Shown: one piece after another, positions 22,067-30,948 of the stretch
Layout of the letters: each line of letters begins with the position of its first letter
Numbering within the stretch: position 1 is the stretch's first letter
From: Nitrospirota bacterium
GTDB lineage: Bacteria > Nitrospirota > Nitrospiria > SBBL01 > JAADHI01
Assembly (NCBI GenBank): GCA_029261165.1
Contig: JAJDBV010000037.1
Location: 57,924 to 121,923 of the forward strand
Direction: 5' to 3'
Length of the DNA stretch: 64,000 nucleotides
Notes under the pieces: model-generated
What the model was told of the DNA's origin: nothing
The model's database searches: none
What the model saw: only the letters and a program-made list of their open reading frames with translations
Program-made: the position numbers and the translations under genes

Positions 22067-22616
22067 AAAGTATTTCTTTCTTTTCCTCCCTTTGCTTCTT
22101 CTCGGCCCCCATGAGTTATCGGCAGCGGAAGGCAGTTCAGAGTCACTAGAGAGCAGGAGTCCTATTGCGATCACTGCGAGCAAAATGGTGGTACAAAGCC
22201 TAGAAGACAGGATTACCTTTGAAGGGGATGTTTTAATCAAGAGGGGGGATTTGAGGATTGAGGCGGACCTCGCAGAGGTTTTCTTAAAAGAAAAAGGGGG
22301 AGGTCAGTCGTTGAAGCCTTCGTCATCTCTGTTGCTGGAAGGGGCATCCCAAGGGGGAAAAGAGATTGCTCGGATTATTGTATCCGGTAAGGTAGACATA
22401 CAACACGGGGATAGGCGAGCTAAGGCCAAGAAGGGTTTTTATGACAAAGAGAAGGAAAAGATTACCTTAACGGGTCATCCCGAAGCGTGGGAGGACGATT
22501 ATCACATTAAGGGAAAAACGATTACTTTCTTTTTGACGGAGAACCGGACACTGGTTTCGGAAAGTGAGCTGACCATTCGCTCTGAGTCAGGCGGCTTGGA
22601 GCCGAATACAAAATGA
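22044..22616 (+). CDS. lptA: LPS transport periplasmic protein LptA
   Basis: About 190 residues from ATG 22044 ([15 protein letters not shown]), with a signal peptide ending near LSAAEG, then an LptA/OstA-like beta-jellyroll ([41 protein letters not shown]). It forms the periplasmic bridge for lipopolysaccharide. An in-frame upstream start at 22014 is possible, but the chosen one gives the better signal peptide. Confidence 0.88.
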   Translation: MLKRSFFKKYFFLFLPLLLLGPHELSAAEGSSESLESRSPIAITASKMVVQSLEDRITFEGDVLIKRGDLRIEADLAEVFLKEKGGGQSLKPSSSLLLEGASQGGKEIARIIVSGKVDIQHGDRRAKAKKGFYDKEKEKITLTGHPEAWEDDYHIKGKTITFFLTENRTLVSESELTIRSESGGLEPNTK

Positions 22617-22650
22617 CGGTATCGATGGTTTCTTATGGTTACGGCTTAGA

Positions 22651-23397
22651 ATGTTAGAGGCAATCGGACTCGAAAAGAAGTATCAAGACCGCAAGGTCGT
22701 CGACCAGGTCAGCATCTCTGTCGGTCCGGGAGAGGTTGTGGGCCTGTTGGGGCCGAATGGGGCTGGGAAAACAACCACCTTTTACATGATCGTCGGTCTG
22801 ACCCCGCCGAGTTGCGGGGAGGTTTCCCTGAATGGAGAACGGATTACCGAGATGCCGATGTATCTCCGTGCGCGCCTAGGGGTGAGCTATCTTCCCCAGG
22901 AGCCATCCATCTTCAGAAAGTTAACGGTTGAAGAGAATATTCGGGTTGTCCTGGAATCAATGGGGCTCAAATCATCGGAATGTGATGCCCGTCTTCAGGA
23001 GCTTCTGGGGGAGCTTAATATTTCGCATCTGGCAAAAAGTAAGGCCTATACCCTCTCCGGCGGTGAGCGGCGGCGGCTTGAAATTACACGTGCCCTGGTT
23101 CTTTCCCCCCAGTTTATCCTCCTGGATGAGCCCTTTGCGGGGATTGACCCGATTGTGATCATTGATATCCAGAAGATCATTTTTCACCTGAAGGAAAAAG
23201 GGATTGGCGTCTTGATTACCGACCATAATGTTCAGGAGACTTTGGATATTACGGACCGCGCCTATATCATCCATAACGGCAAAATTTTGATATCAGGAAC
23301 ATCTCTGGAAATTGCAAATAGCCCGGAGGCAAAGGCCCTTTATTTGGGTGACCGATTTAGCTGGCAGGTCCAAAATGCCGGTACTTTTAATTCTTGA
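22651..23397 (+). CDS. lptB: LPS export ABC transporter ATPase LptB
   Basis: A 248-residue ABC ATPase driving lipopolysaccharide extraction. Walker [10 protein letters not shown], signature [11 protein letters not shown], Walker [15 protein letters not shown] and switch His in [11 protein letters not shown] are all present. It lies between lptA and rpoN, the common conserved order. The membrane partners LptF and LptG are not in this window. Confidence 0.96.
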   Translation: MLEAIGLEKKYQDRKVVDQVSISVGPGEVVGLLGPNGAGKTTTFYMIVGLTPPSCGEVSLNGERITEMPMYLRARLGVSYLPQEPSIFRKLTVEENIRVVLESMGLKSSECDARLQELLGELNISHLAKSKAYTLSGGERRRLEITRALVLSPQFILLDEPFAGIDPIVIIDIQKIIFHLKEKGIGVLITDHNVQETLDITDRAYIIHNGKILISGTSLEIANSPEAKALYLGDRFSWQVQNAGTFNS

Positions 23398-23409
23398 GAG
23401 GGTTTCGCA

Positions 23410-24858
<1,449 letters not shown>

Positions 24859-24915
24859 CCCGAGGGAAAAAACATGTCTTATTTGGTAATGACACAGCAT
24901 GCCTAAGGAGGACCG

Positions 24916-25284
24916 ATGGACGTATTGATTACCGGAAGACATTTGGAAGTTACATCCGCATTACGGAAATATGTTGAAAATCGGGCAAAAAAACTTGAAA
25001 AATATACCTCAAAGGCCACCCATATTACCTTTACCCTCAAGGTGGAAAAATACCGGCACCTTGCTGAGGTTTTGGTGAAAGTCAATGGTTCTATTCTTCA
25101 ATCTGAAGAAGAAACAGATGCGATGTATGCATCGGTGGATAAGGCGACGGCAAAGATAGAAAGGCAGCTCAAAAAACATAAAGAAAAACTGCGTAACCAT
25201 CGGGTTCAGCAGGATATTTTTATTGAAGAAAATGTCGATTCTCGAAGTGATTTTCAGGAAGGCCGGGAGAAGAAAGAAGCTTGA
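24916..25284 (+). CDS. hpf: Ribosome hibernation promoting factor
   Basis: A 122-residue short-type HPF/RaiA protein (MDVLITGRHLEVTSALRKYV, then ILQSEEETDAMYASVDKATAKIE). It binds the decoding region of idle 30S subunits. An AAGGAGGACCG ribosome site is optimal. It follows rpoN as in many Gram-negatives. Confidence 0.93.
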   Translation: MDVLITGRHLEVTSALRKYVENRAKKLEKYTSKATHITFTLKVEKYRHLAEVLVKVNGSILQSEEETDAMYASVDKATAKIERQLKKHKEKLRNHRVQQDIFIEENVDSRSDFQEGREKKEA

Positions 25285-25348
25285 GGTTTTGTCAATGACC
25301 CATGGCGAGGCCGCATTGCAGGTTGCTCTTTTGTGTGGAGTTTTCCTG

Positions 25349-25389
25349 GAGAATTGTCGCTGTTCTGCTTCAGGACGAGGTGCGAGGCC
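25349..25389 (-). repeat. Dispersed repeat family C, copy 3
   Basis: On the minus strand this reads CCTCGCACCTCGTCCTGAAG followed by CAGAACAGCGACAATTC. It matches the core shared with 27545-27598 and 41229-41272. It lies in the 177-base gap between hpf and rapZ, where many related clusters carry ptsN or hprK. Confidence 0.45.
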
Positions 25390-25461
25390 TACTACGCCGC
25401 AGCGACTGCGTCGTAACATAAGAACGTCGGAGCAGCAGCGCCACGGGATCTGGTCTCACAT

Positions 25462-26343
25462 ATGATGGTGAAGCAGAAGAATATTCGCCTTGTGATTATC
25501 AGCGGTTTGTCCGGGTCCGGAAAAAGTTCTGCCATTAAATATCTGGAAGACCTAGGTTTTTTTTGTATCGATAATCTCCCCCCCCCACTCCTTCCAAAAT
25601 TTGTCGAGCTTTGCAGGCAGTCAAGAGAGGGTATCATCAAGGCTGCCGTTGGCGTTGATATACGAGAGCGGGACTTTCTGGCGAATTTTCTGAATGTCTT
25701 TGACGAACTGAGGGAAGCCGGCTATCAGGCCGAGCTCCTTTTCCTTGAAGCGAGAGATGATATCTTGCTGCGGCGTTTTTCCGAAACGAGGAGACCTCAC
25801 CCGCTCGCAAGAGAAGGATCTGTTTTCGATGGGATTAAGCTTGAACGTGAAAAACTGAAGGGGCTCCGGAAGCGAGCGGATCGGATCTTGGATACCTCTG
25901 ACTACCATGTTCACCAACTGAAAGGGGTATTAACGCAAACGTATTTTGGAGACCAAGCAGATCATGAGATGCGCTTGTCCCTGATTTCTTTTGGATTTAA
26001 GTTCGGAATTCCGACCGATCTGGATCTCCTTTTCGATGTTCGCTTTTTAAGCAACCCGAACTTTCAAGAGACCTTGAAAGCGTTTACAGGAGAAAACCCG
26101 CTTGTCCAGAAATACCTCCTCGATCTGCCGGAGACGAACATGTTTCTTACCAGACTGTATGATTTTCTTGACTTTCTTCTCCCTCTGTACAAGAAGGAGG
26201 GGAAAAGTTATTTGACGGTTGGAGTAGGTTGTACGGGGGGAAGGCATCGTTCTGTGGCGATGGTTCATCTGTTGAGAGCCCATCTCCAGGAGACGGGACG
26301 TAAGGTGCATTACCACCATCGTGATATCGGACAGTCGGAGTGA
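25462..26343 (+). CDS. rapZ: RapZ-like nucleotide-binding RNase adapter
   Basis: A 293-residue protein of the RapZ/YvcJ family. Walker A is SGLSGSGKSSAIKYLEDLGF, then FCIDNLPPPLLPKF, EARDDILLRRFSETRRPHPL and the C-terminal GVGCTGGRHRSVAMV. In E. coli RapZ delivers small RNA GlmZ to RNase E to control amino-sugar synthesis. Codons for the PPP at about residues 39-41 lie in a run of nine C (25578-25586), a slippage-prone tract. Confidence 0.93.
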   Translation: MMVKQKNIRLVIISGLSGSGKSSAIKYLEDLGFFCIDNLPPPLLPKFVELCRQSREGIIKAAVGVDIRERDFLANFLNVFDELREAGYQAELLFLEARDDILLRRFSETRRPHPLAREGSVFDGIKLEREKLKGLRKRADRILDTSDYHVHQLKGVLTQTYFGDQADHEMRLSLISFGFKFGIPTDLDLLFDVRFLSNPNFQETLKAFTGENPLVQKYLLDLPETNMFLTRLYDFLDFLLPLYKKEGKSYLTVGVGCTGGRHRSVAMVHLLRAHLQETGRKVHYHHRDIGQSE

Positions 26344-26350
26344 GTGTCTT

Positions 26351-26947
26351 ATGAAAAGTTATGTTATTGGAATTGCGGGTGCAAGTGGAGCGGTGTACGG
26401 TGTCACACTGCTGGACTTTCTTTTGAAGGCGAAGCACAGGGTTTATTTAACGCTTACGCATGAGGCACGATTGATTATCAAGGGAGAGATGGGGCTCGAT
26501 TGGGGAACGAACTTTCAAGAAACATCAAGAATTCTGGAAAAAAGGTATGCAGACTTTGACCTGGTTTGTTGTGATGAGCGGGATATGACGGCGCCGATTG
26601 CAAGCGGTTCTGTCCCGACGGAAGCGATGGTGATTGCCCCTTGTTCGATGAAAGCCCTGGCGGCGATTGCTCATGGCATCTCTTCAACCCTGATTGAGCG
26701 TGCGGGCGATGTCACTTTGAAGGAAAAACGCCCCCTGATCTTGATCCCGCGAGAGACGCCCCTGAGTCGGATCCACCTAAGTAATATGCTCCTGTTGGCT
26801 GACATGGGTGCGACCCTAATGCCGGCAATGCCGGCTTTTTACCACCGCCCGAAGTCGATTGATGACATGGTGCATTTTGTGGTCGGTCGAGTCCTTGATG
26901 CCCTAAAGATAAAAAATGAGTTGATTACACGTTGGGGCGGACAGTGA
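26351..26947 (+). CDS. ubiX: UbiX-type flavin prenyltransferase
   Basis: About 198 residues from ATG 26351 (MKSYVIGIAGASGAVYG). UbiX makes prenylated FMN for UbiD decarboxylases, used in quinone synthesis. The motifs IAPCSMKALAAIAHGI and IPRETPLSRIHLSNML are characteristic. It starts 7 bases after rapZ. A respiratory quinone pathway fits the oxidase locus downstream in the window. Confidence 0.94.
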   Translation: MKSYVIGIAGASGAVYGVTLLDFLLKAKHRVYLTLTHEARLIIKGEMGLDWGTNFQETSRILEKRYADFDLVCCDERDMTAPIASGSVPTEAMVIAPCSMKALAAIAHGISSTLIERAGDVTLKEKRPLILIPRETPLSRIHLSNMLLLADMGATLMPAMPAFYHRPKSIDDMVHFVVGRVLDALKIKNELITRWGGQ

Positions 26948-27411
26948 AGACGCTTATGCTAAGCCGAACAATGCTAATATTAACTTCGGTCTTCTTTTTT
27001 CTTTCCTGCCAAACGAGTCCGGACGAAAACATCCTCACTGATTGGTCGGATGTGACCTTGAAGGCGAGTGGGAAGGGCGCTATCGATGGAGAGTGGACGA
27101 CATCGAAGAGAATTCGTGCGATTCAGCAGGCCAAGATCAATGTATATGCGAATATAGAATCGCAAGTTATGGGCTTGAAAACGGGCTCCGGCAAGCGTGT
27201 TTTGGATTGGGCGAAGAAAGATGAAAAAATACGCATGAAAATCTCCGCGTTTGTGAGAGGGGCGAAGATTGTCGGGCTTGAAAACAGCGGAAAAGGGATC
27301 AGGGTCGATGCCGAATTATATCTGGGCGATAGTTTTGAGGCGACGATCGGCCTCGGCAGGAAAAAGCAGAGTCCCACAATCTCTCCAGAAGGCAGAAAGC
27401 AAGGTTTCTAA
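26944..27411 (+). CDS. Lipoprotein, LPP20-like
   Basis: From GTG 26944, which overlaps the ubiX stop as GTGA, the protein is about 155 residues. A hydrophobic helix ends in the lipobox FFFLSC, so it is a likely lipoprotein. The mature part (VTLKASGKGAIDGEWTTSKR, AIQQAKINVYANIESQVMG) resembles LPP20-type lipoproteins, with a conserved Arg/Ala helix and beta strands. The role in this organism is unknown. Confidence 0.65.
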   Translation: MKTLMLSRTMLILTSVFFFLSCQTSPDENILTDWSDVTLKASGKGAIDGEWTTSKRIRAIQQAKINVYANIESQVMGLKTGSGKRVLDWAKKDEKIRMKISAFVRGAKIVGLENSGKGIRVDAELYLGDSFEATIGLGRKKQSPTISPEGRKQGF

Positions 27412-27544
27412 AATACCGGTTTGGATTCAAGGGATTTTCGTAAACTTCCTTCCAACAGAACAAAGCCCCGCGGCACGATTCAGCTTGCCGATCCAAGATC
27501 CATCATTAAATAGTTGTGGCGCTCAGCCTCAAATTTCGATGCAG

Positions 27545-27598
27545 GATCTCCGGCTTTCCGCTCCTCGTACCTTGTCCTGAAGAAAAACCGAGACAGGC
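27545..27598 (+). repeat. Dispersed repeat family C, copy 2
   Basis: CCGCTCCTCGTACCTTGTCC followed by TGAAGAAAAACCGAGACAGG. Close to copy 1 at 41229-41272 (about 80 percent identical over 40 bases by eye). Confidence 0.5.
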
Positions 27599-27685
27599 CG
27601 ATCATTTTAAAACCACAATATATGGTACTCCTTTTCCGAGGAGAATACTGTAGCTGATATACTATAGAAAATGTCTTCTCTATCC

Positions 27686-27713
27686 TTGACAAAGCATAAA
27701 TACTAAGTATACT
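27686..27713 (+). promoter_or_regulatory. Strong sigma-70-like promoter upstream of regulator and pilM operon
   Basis: TTGACA and TATACT spaced 16 bases. The -10 box lies inside the palindrome AAGTATACTT, a possible operator. The nearest plus-strand gene is the MerR-like regulator 190 bases on. Confidence 0.55.
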
Positions 27714-27903
27714 TACTATCATCAGATCCCTAAAAGGAGTAAGGGTAAATTCATGCTGTTTTTTATGATTGCTGTCCGCATTTCTTGATTTTATTCTAAC
27801 GCTTTTGAGGGGAGGTCTGGTTCCCTGTTGCATACCCGTATGGGCATTCCAGAAAGATAGAGGCGCAATACAGTTCATTCAAATTAAGTAGGATCTCCCT
27901 AAA

Positions 27904-28113
27904 ATGGCACGAAAAGAAAAGATGCAGTATAAGACAAAAGACATCTGTTCATTATTTGATATATCGCGGGCAACGCTGTTTCGTTGGGAGGATGAGGGGC
28001 TTATCTCTGATGTGGGGCGTGATTGGCGGAATTGGCGTCTATACTCCGATCGGAACATCAAAGAAATAAAAAAAATCATCACTGGCAGGTCTGGCCATCG
28101 AGGTAAGGTCTAA
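27904..28113 (+). CDS. Short MerR-like DNA-binding protein
   Basis: A 69-residue single helix-turn-helix domain: YKTKDICSLFDISRATLFRW is the recognition region, followed by the wing (NWRLYSDRNIKEIKKII), as in MerR/excisionase-type folds. There is no effector domain, so it is a bare DNA-binding protein. It lies 64 bases upstream of pilM and could regulate the pilus operon; this is inferred from position. Confidence 0.75.
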   Translation: MARKEKMQYKTKDICSLFDISRATLFRWEDEGLISDVGRDWRNWRLYSDRNIKEIKKIITGRSGHRGKV

Positions 28114-28177
28114 CTGTCCATTCCCGGTCAGGTGATTTCGCTGTCGGTCGTGGGGACGCAGGTAAAGGTAAATCAAT

Positions 28178-29254
28178 TTGGGTTTTTCGTTTTCTCGCAA
28201 AAAAGACGTTGTCGCGCTTGACATCGGATCGGGTGCGATCAAGCTGGTTCAGCTTAAAAAGCTGTCGCAGGGTTATCAACTCGAAAAGTTCGGTGTGAAA
28301 GCCCTTGACTCTGAATTGATTGTTGACGGGACTGTTATGGATTCAGGGCAGGTCGTTGATGTGATCAAGGAACTTCTTGAAGAGCAATCGGTCCAGGCCA
28401 AGGATGTTGCGCTTTCAGTCTCCGGTCATTCTGTCATTGTCAAAAAGATCAATGTTCCGATGATGACGGAAGAAGAACTGGAGGAGTCGATTAAGTGGGA
28501 AGCGGAGCAATACATCCCATTCGATATCAATGATGTCAATATCGACTTTCACATTCTCGGCACGTCAGAGTCGGAAGAAGCGAAAGACCAAATGGGGGTT
28601 CTCCTGGTTGCGGTTAAAAGGGAGCGGCTGACGGAGTACACCACACTCGTTACAGAGACGGGTTTGAATCCTGTTATTGTTGACGTTGACGCGTTCACAC
28701 TGGAGAACATGTTTGGGGTGAATTATGATTCGAGAGAGGATGAAATCGTTTCTCTGGTCAACATTGGCGCAAGCGTCATGAATATTATTATCTTGCGGGG
28801 AGGCACCTTTGCTTTTACACGCGACATCTCATTCGGAGGGAATCGCTACAGCGAAGCCATTCAGAGGGAATTCAATGTTAACTATGAACAGGCCGAACGC
28901 GCAAAGAAAGGCGACGCTGTTGATGGGATTGATCCGGAGGCCCTTTTAAATATTATTGGTGGTCTCAACGAGAAAATTGCGACAGAGGTCACACGCTCTT
29001 TTGAATACTTTAAAACCACGTCGAGTAGTGAGACGATAGATCGGATTCTGATGAGCGGCGGCAGTGCCAAAGTTCCAAATCTCTTGTCTCACCTTGGTGA
29101 GAAGCTCGGTGTAGAGGTTGAAATGGCAGACCCATTCAGCAATATCGAGATCCCGGAGGATTTATTTGACCGGAACTTCGTAAAGGAGATGGCCCCCATG
29201 TCTGCTGTCGGTGTCGGTTTGGCGCTCCGAAGATTAGAGGGAAGCGGTTCATGA
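28178..29254 (+). CDS. pilM: Type IV pilus assembly ATPase-like protein PilM
   Basis: A 358-residue actin-like (FtsA-fold) cytoplasmic protein. VVALDIGSGAIKLVQLKK is the phosphate 1 region; KWEAEQYIPFDINDV is a PilM hallmark; ILMSGGSAKVPNL is the adenosine motif. It binds the PilN cytoplasmic tail and links the motor to the periplasmic alignment complex. The likely start is TTG 28178, shortly after a GGTAAAGG ribosome site. The stop overlaps pilN by 4 bases. Confidence 0.93.
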   Translation: MGFSFSRKKDVVALDIGSGAIKLVQLKKLSQGYQLEKFGVKALDSELIVDGTVMDSGQVVDVIKELLEEQSVQAKDVALSVSGHSVIVKKINVPMMTEEELEESIKWEAEQYIPFDINDVNIDFHILGTSESEEAKDQMGVLLVAVKRERLTEYTTLVTETGLNPVIVDVDAFTLENMFGVNYDSREDEIVSLVNIGASVMNIIILRGGTFAFTRDISFGGNRYSEAIQREFNVNYEQAERAKKGDAVDGIDPEALLNIIGGLNEKIATEVTRSFEYFKTTSSSETIDRILMSGGSAKVPNLLSHLGEKLGVEVEMADPFSNIEIPEDLFDRNFVKEMAPMSAVGVGLALRRLEGSGS

Positions 29255-29799
29255 TTGAGATTAACCTGCTCACGCCTCATCGTTCAAAGAAAATTAAAAG
29301 AAAAGTAGAGATACAGTCACAGCTCATTATCGTTGTCGTCGTTTGCGTAATTACCTTGGTGATCTGTGGGTTGGTCTGGAGTCAACTCAATGAGAAAGTA
29401 ACTGTCCTCCAGTCGGAAGCGTCAGGGCTATCTTCGGAATTGGATCAGCTAAAGATGAAAGTGGCGGAAGTAAAAAACTACGAACGGGATAAAAAGGTGG
29501 TTCAGGAAAGAATTAAGGTCATTGATCAACTCCGCAAGAATCAGTCCGTTCCGGTACACCTGCTTGATGAAATCAGTAAAAGTTTACCCAGTCGGGCCTG
29601 GATTGTAAGCCTGAGTGAGCAGCGTGGAAAAATCGAGTTAAGTGGAAAGGCCATCACCAATAATGAGATCGTTGAATTCATTGATAATTTGAAAAGATCT
29701 TCTTTTTTTAAAAATGTACAGATCCTGGAGTCGCGGCGGGGTTCCGAAGGGGAGATTCCTATATATTCTTTCCGGCTGAAAGGCTTGATTCTTTCGTGA
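29251..29799 (+). CDS. pilN: Type IV pilus alignment protein PilN
   Basis: A 182-residue bitopic protein with the N-terminal PilM-binding peptide MIEINLLTP, one transmembrane helix (about 26-46), a coiled coil (47-95) and a ferredoxin-like domain (SLPSRAWIVSLSEQ, GKAITNNEIVEFI). It forms the inner-membrane PilNO complex. Confidence 0.93.
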   Translation: MIEINLLTPHRSKKIKRKVEIQSQLIIVVVVCVITLVICGLVWSQLNEKVTVLQSEASGLSSELDQLKMKVAEVKNYERDKKVVQERIKVIDQLRKNQSVPVHLLDEISKSLPSRAWIVSLSEQRGKIELSGKAITNNEIVEFIDNLKRSSFFKNVQILESRRGSEGEIPIYSFRLKGLILS

Positions 29800-29826
29800 A
29801 GGGTGCGCCTCCATGGGTGAGGTCTT

Positions 29827-30411
29827 ATGGACATCAACGCAGAAACGCTTAAAAACTTAACAAACACGCAGAAATTTGTCGCCCTTGCGCTGGTCATCGT
29901 TATTCTTGTGGGTGGGTTTGTTTGGTTTGTTTTTATTCCAAAAAATAATGAGATTGCCAGGCTTGAAGAAGAAGTTTCCGGACTCAATAACGCAATTAAT
30001 ATTCATCGCATCAAAGTTCGCAAGCTGGGATTATTGAAAAAAGAGAACAAGGCGCTTCAGGTGAAGCTGACTACGCTAAAGGAACAATTACCCCCTGAGG
30101 CGGAAGTGGAAGTTCTCCTGAAGCAGATTTCCGAGCTGGGAGGGAAAACCGGTCTTGACTTTAAGTTATGGCGACCTGCCACGAAAGTAAAGGATCCTTC
30201 CGGACTCTATATCAGGATTCCTGTAAATATTGAGGTTGCGGGAGGATATCATGCGCTTGCCGTTTTTTTTGATAAGATCAGTCATCTTCCGCGGATTGTC
30301 AATGTTTCCAACATCAAGATGACGGCGCCCCGTGAAGACAAAAATAAAGAGGAAATTATTATACAGACCAGTTTTTCTGCAACCGCATTTGCTTCCGGAG
30401 AAGGGGGTTAG
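29827..30411 (+). CDS. pilO: Type IV pilus alignment protein PilO
   Basis: A 194-residue partner of PilN with one transmembrane helix (VALALVIVILVGGFVWFVF), a coiled coil, and a periplasmic domain with LPPEAEVEVLLKQISELGGK. It lies 27 bases after pilN and directly abuts pilP. Confidence 0.92.
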   Translation: MDINAETLKNLTNTQKFVALALVIVILVGGFVWFVFIPKNNEIARLEEEVSGLNNAINIHRIKVRKLGLLKKENKALQVKLTTLKEQLPPEAEVEVLLKQISELGGKTGLDFKLWRPATKVKDPSGLYIRIPVNIEVAGGYHALAVFFDKISHLPRIVNVSNIKMTAPREDKNKEEIIIQTSFSATAFASGEGG

Positions 30412-30948
30412 TTGAGTACTGTTTTCAGAGCAAAAATCCTTATGTTTGGGTTGCTTTTGTCTGCGTGCGGTGGAGGGGAAGCGCCTACGGTACCTGAAGC
30501 GGTACCTCCCATCCCGGCCCCTCAAGTTTCTCGGGTCGGAAATGCGGCGGAGGTGATGGTCCCGACACCGGAAGTAAAAGAGGAGGTCCCCACTTTTCGG
30601 TATGACCCCGAGGGGCGACGTGATCCGTTTCGGTCCGTCCTTGCGTCATCGGGGAAGTCAAAGAAGAATGTGATGAGTCTCCCCCCTTTGCAGCGCTTGT
30701 CCCTGTCTGAGTTGAGGCTGATCGGGATCGTGTGGGGTGAATTCGGTTTCGGGGCGATTGTCCAGACGCCGGATAGTAAAGGATATACCCTTCGAAAGGG
30801 GACGCGTGTTGGAGTCAATAGCGGGATCGTTCGGCGGATTACTAAAGAAGAAGTTGTGATAAGAGAGACCGTTACAGATATTTTTGGTGAAACTAAGACA
30901 AGCACTGTTGTGATGAAACTTCATCCCCAAGAGGAGGGGCTAGAATGA
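30412..30948 (+). CDS. pilP: Type IV pilus lipoprotein PilP
   Basis: A 178-residue lipoprotein with lipobox LLSAC near residue 19, a Pro-rich disordered linker (about 25-60) and a beta domain with RRDPFRSVL and LRLIGIVWGEFGFGAIVQTP, typical of PilP. It connects the PilNO complex to the secretin PilQ. The start is TTG 30412, immediately after the pilO stop. It overlaps pilQ by 4 bases. Confidence 0.92.
   Translation: MSTVFRAKILMFGLLLSACGGGEAPTVPEAVPPIPAPQVSRVGNAAEVMVPTPEVKEEVPTFRYDPEGRRDPFRSVLASSGKSKKNVMSLPPLQRLSLSELRLIGIVWGEFGFGAIVQTPDSKGYTLRKGTRVGVNSGIVRRITKEEVVIRETVTDIFGETKTSTVVMKLHPQEEGLE

Larger units (their letters stand above)
27412..27903. other. Long intergenic region ahead of the pilus operon
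   Basis: 490 bases without a convincing gene. It contains family C copy 2 (27545-27598) and a strong sigma-70-like promoter (27686-27713). A minus-strand open frame through 27480-27878 has no recognisable motif and crosses the repeat, so I treat it as chance. Confidence 0.6.

Noticed and set aside
27480..27878. 132-codon minus-strand open frame ahead of the pilus genes
   Set aside because: No recognisable motif, crosses a dispersed repeat and a strong opposite-strand promoter.
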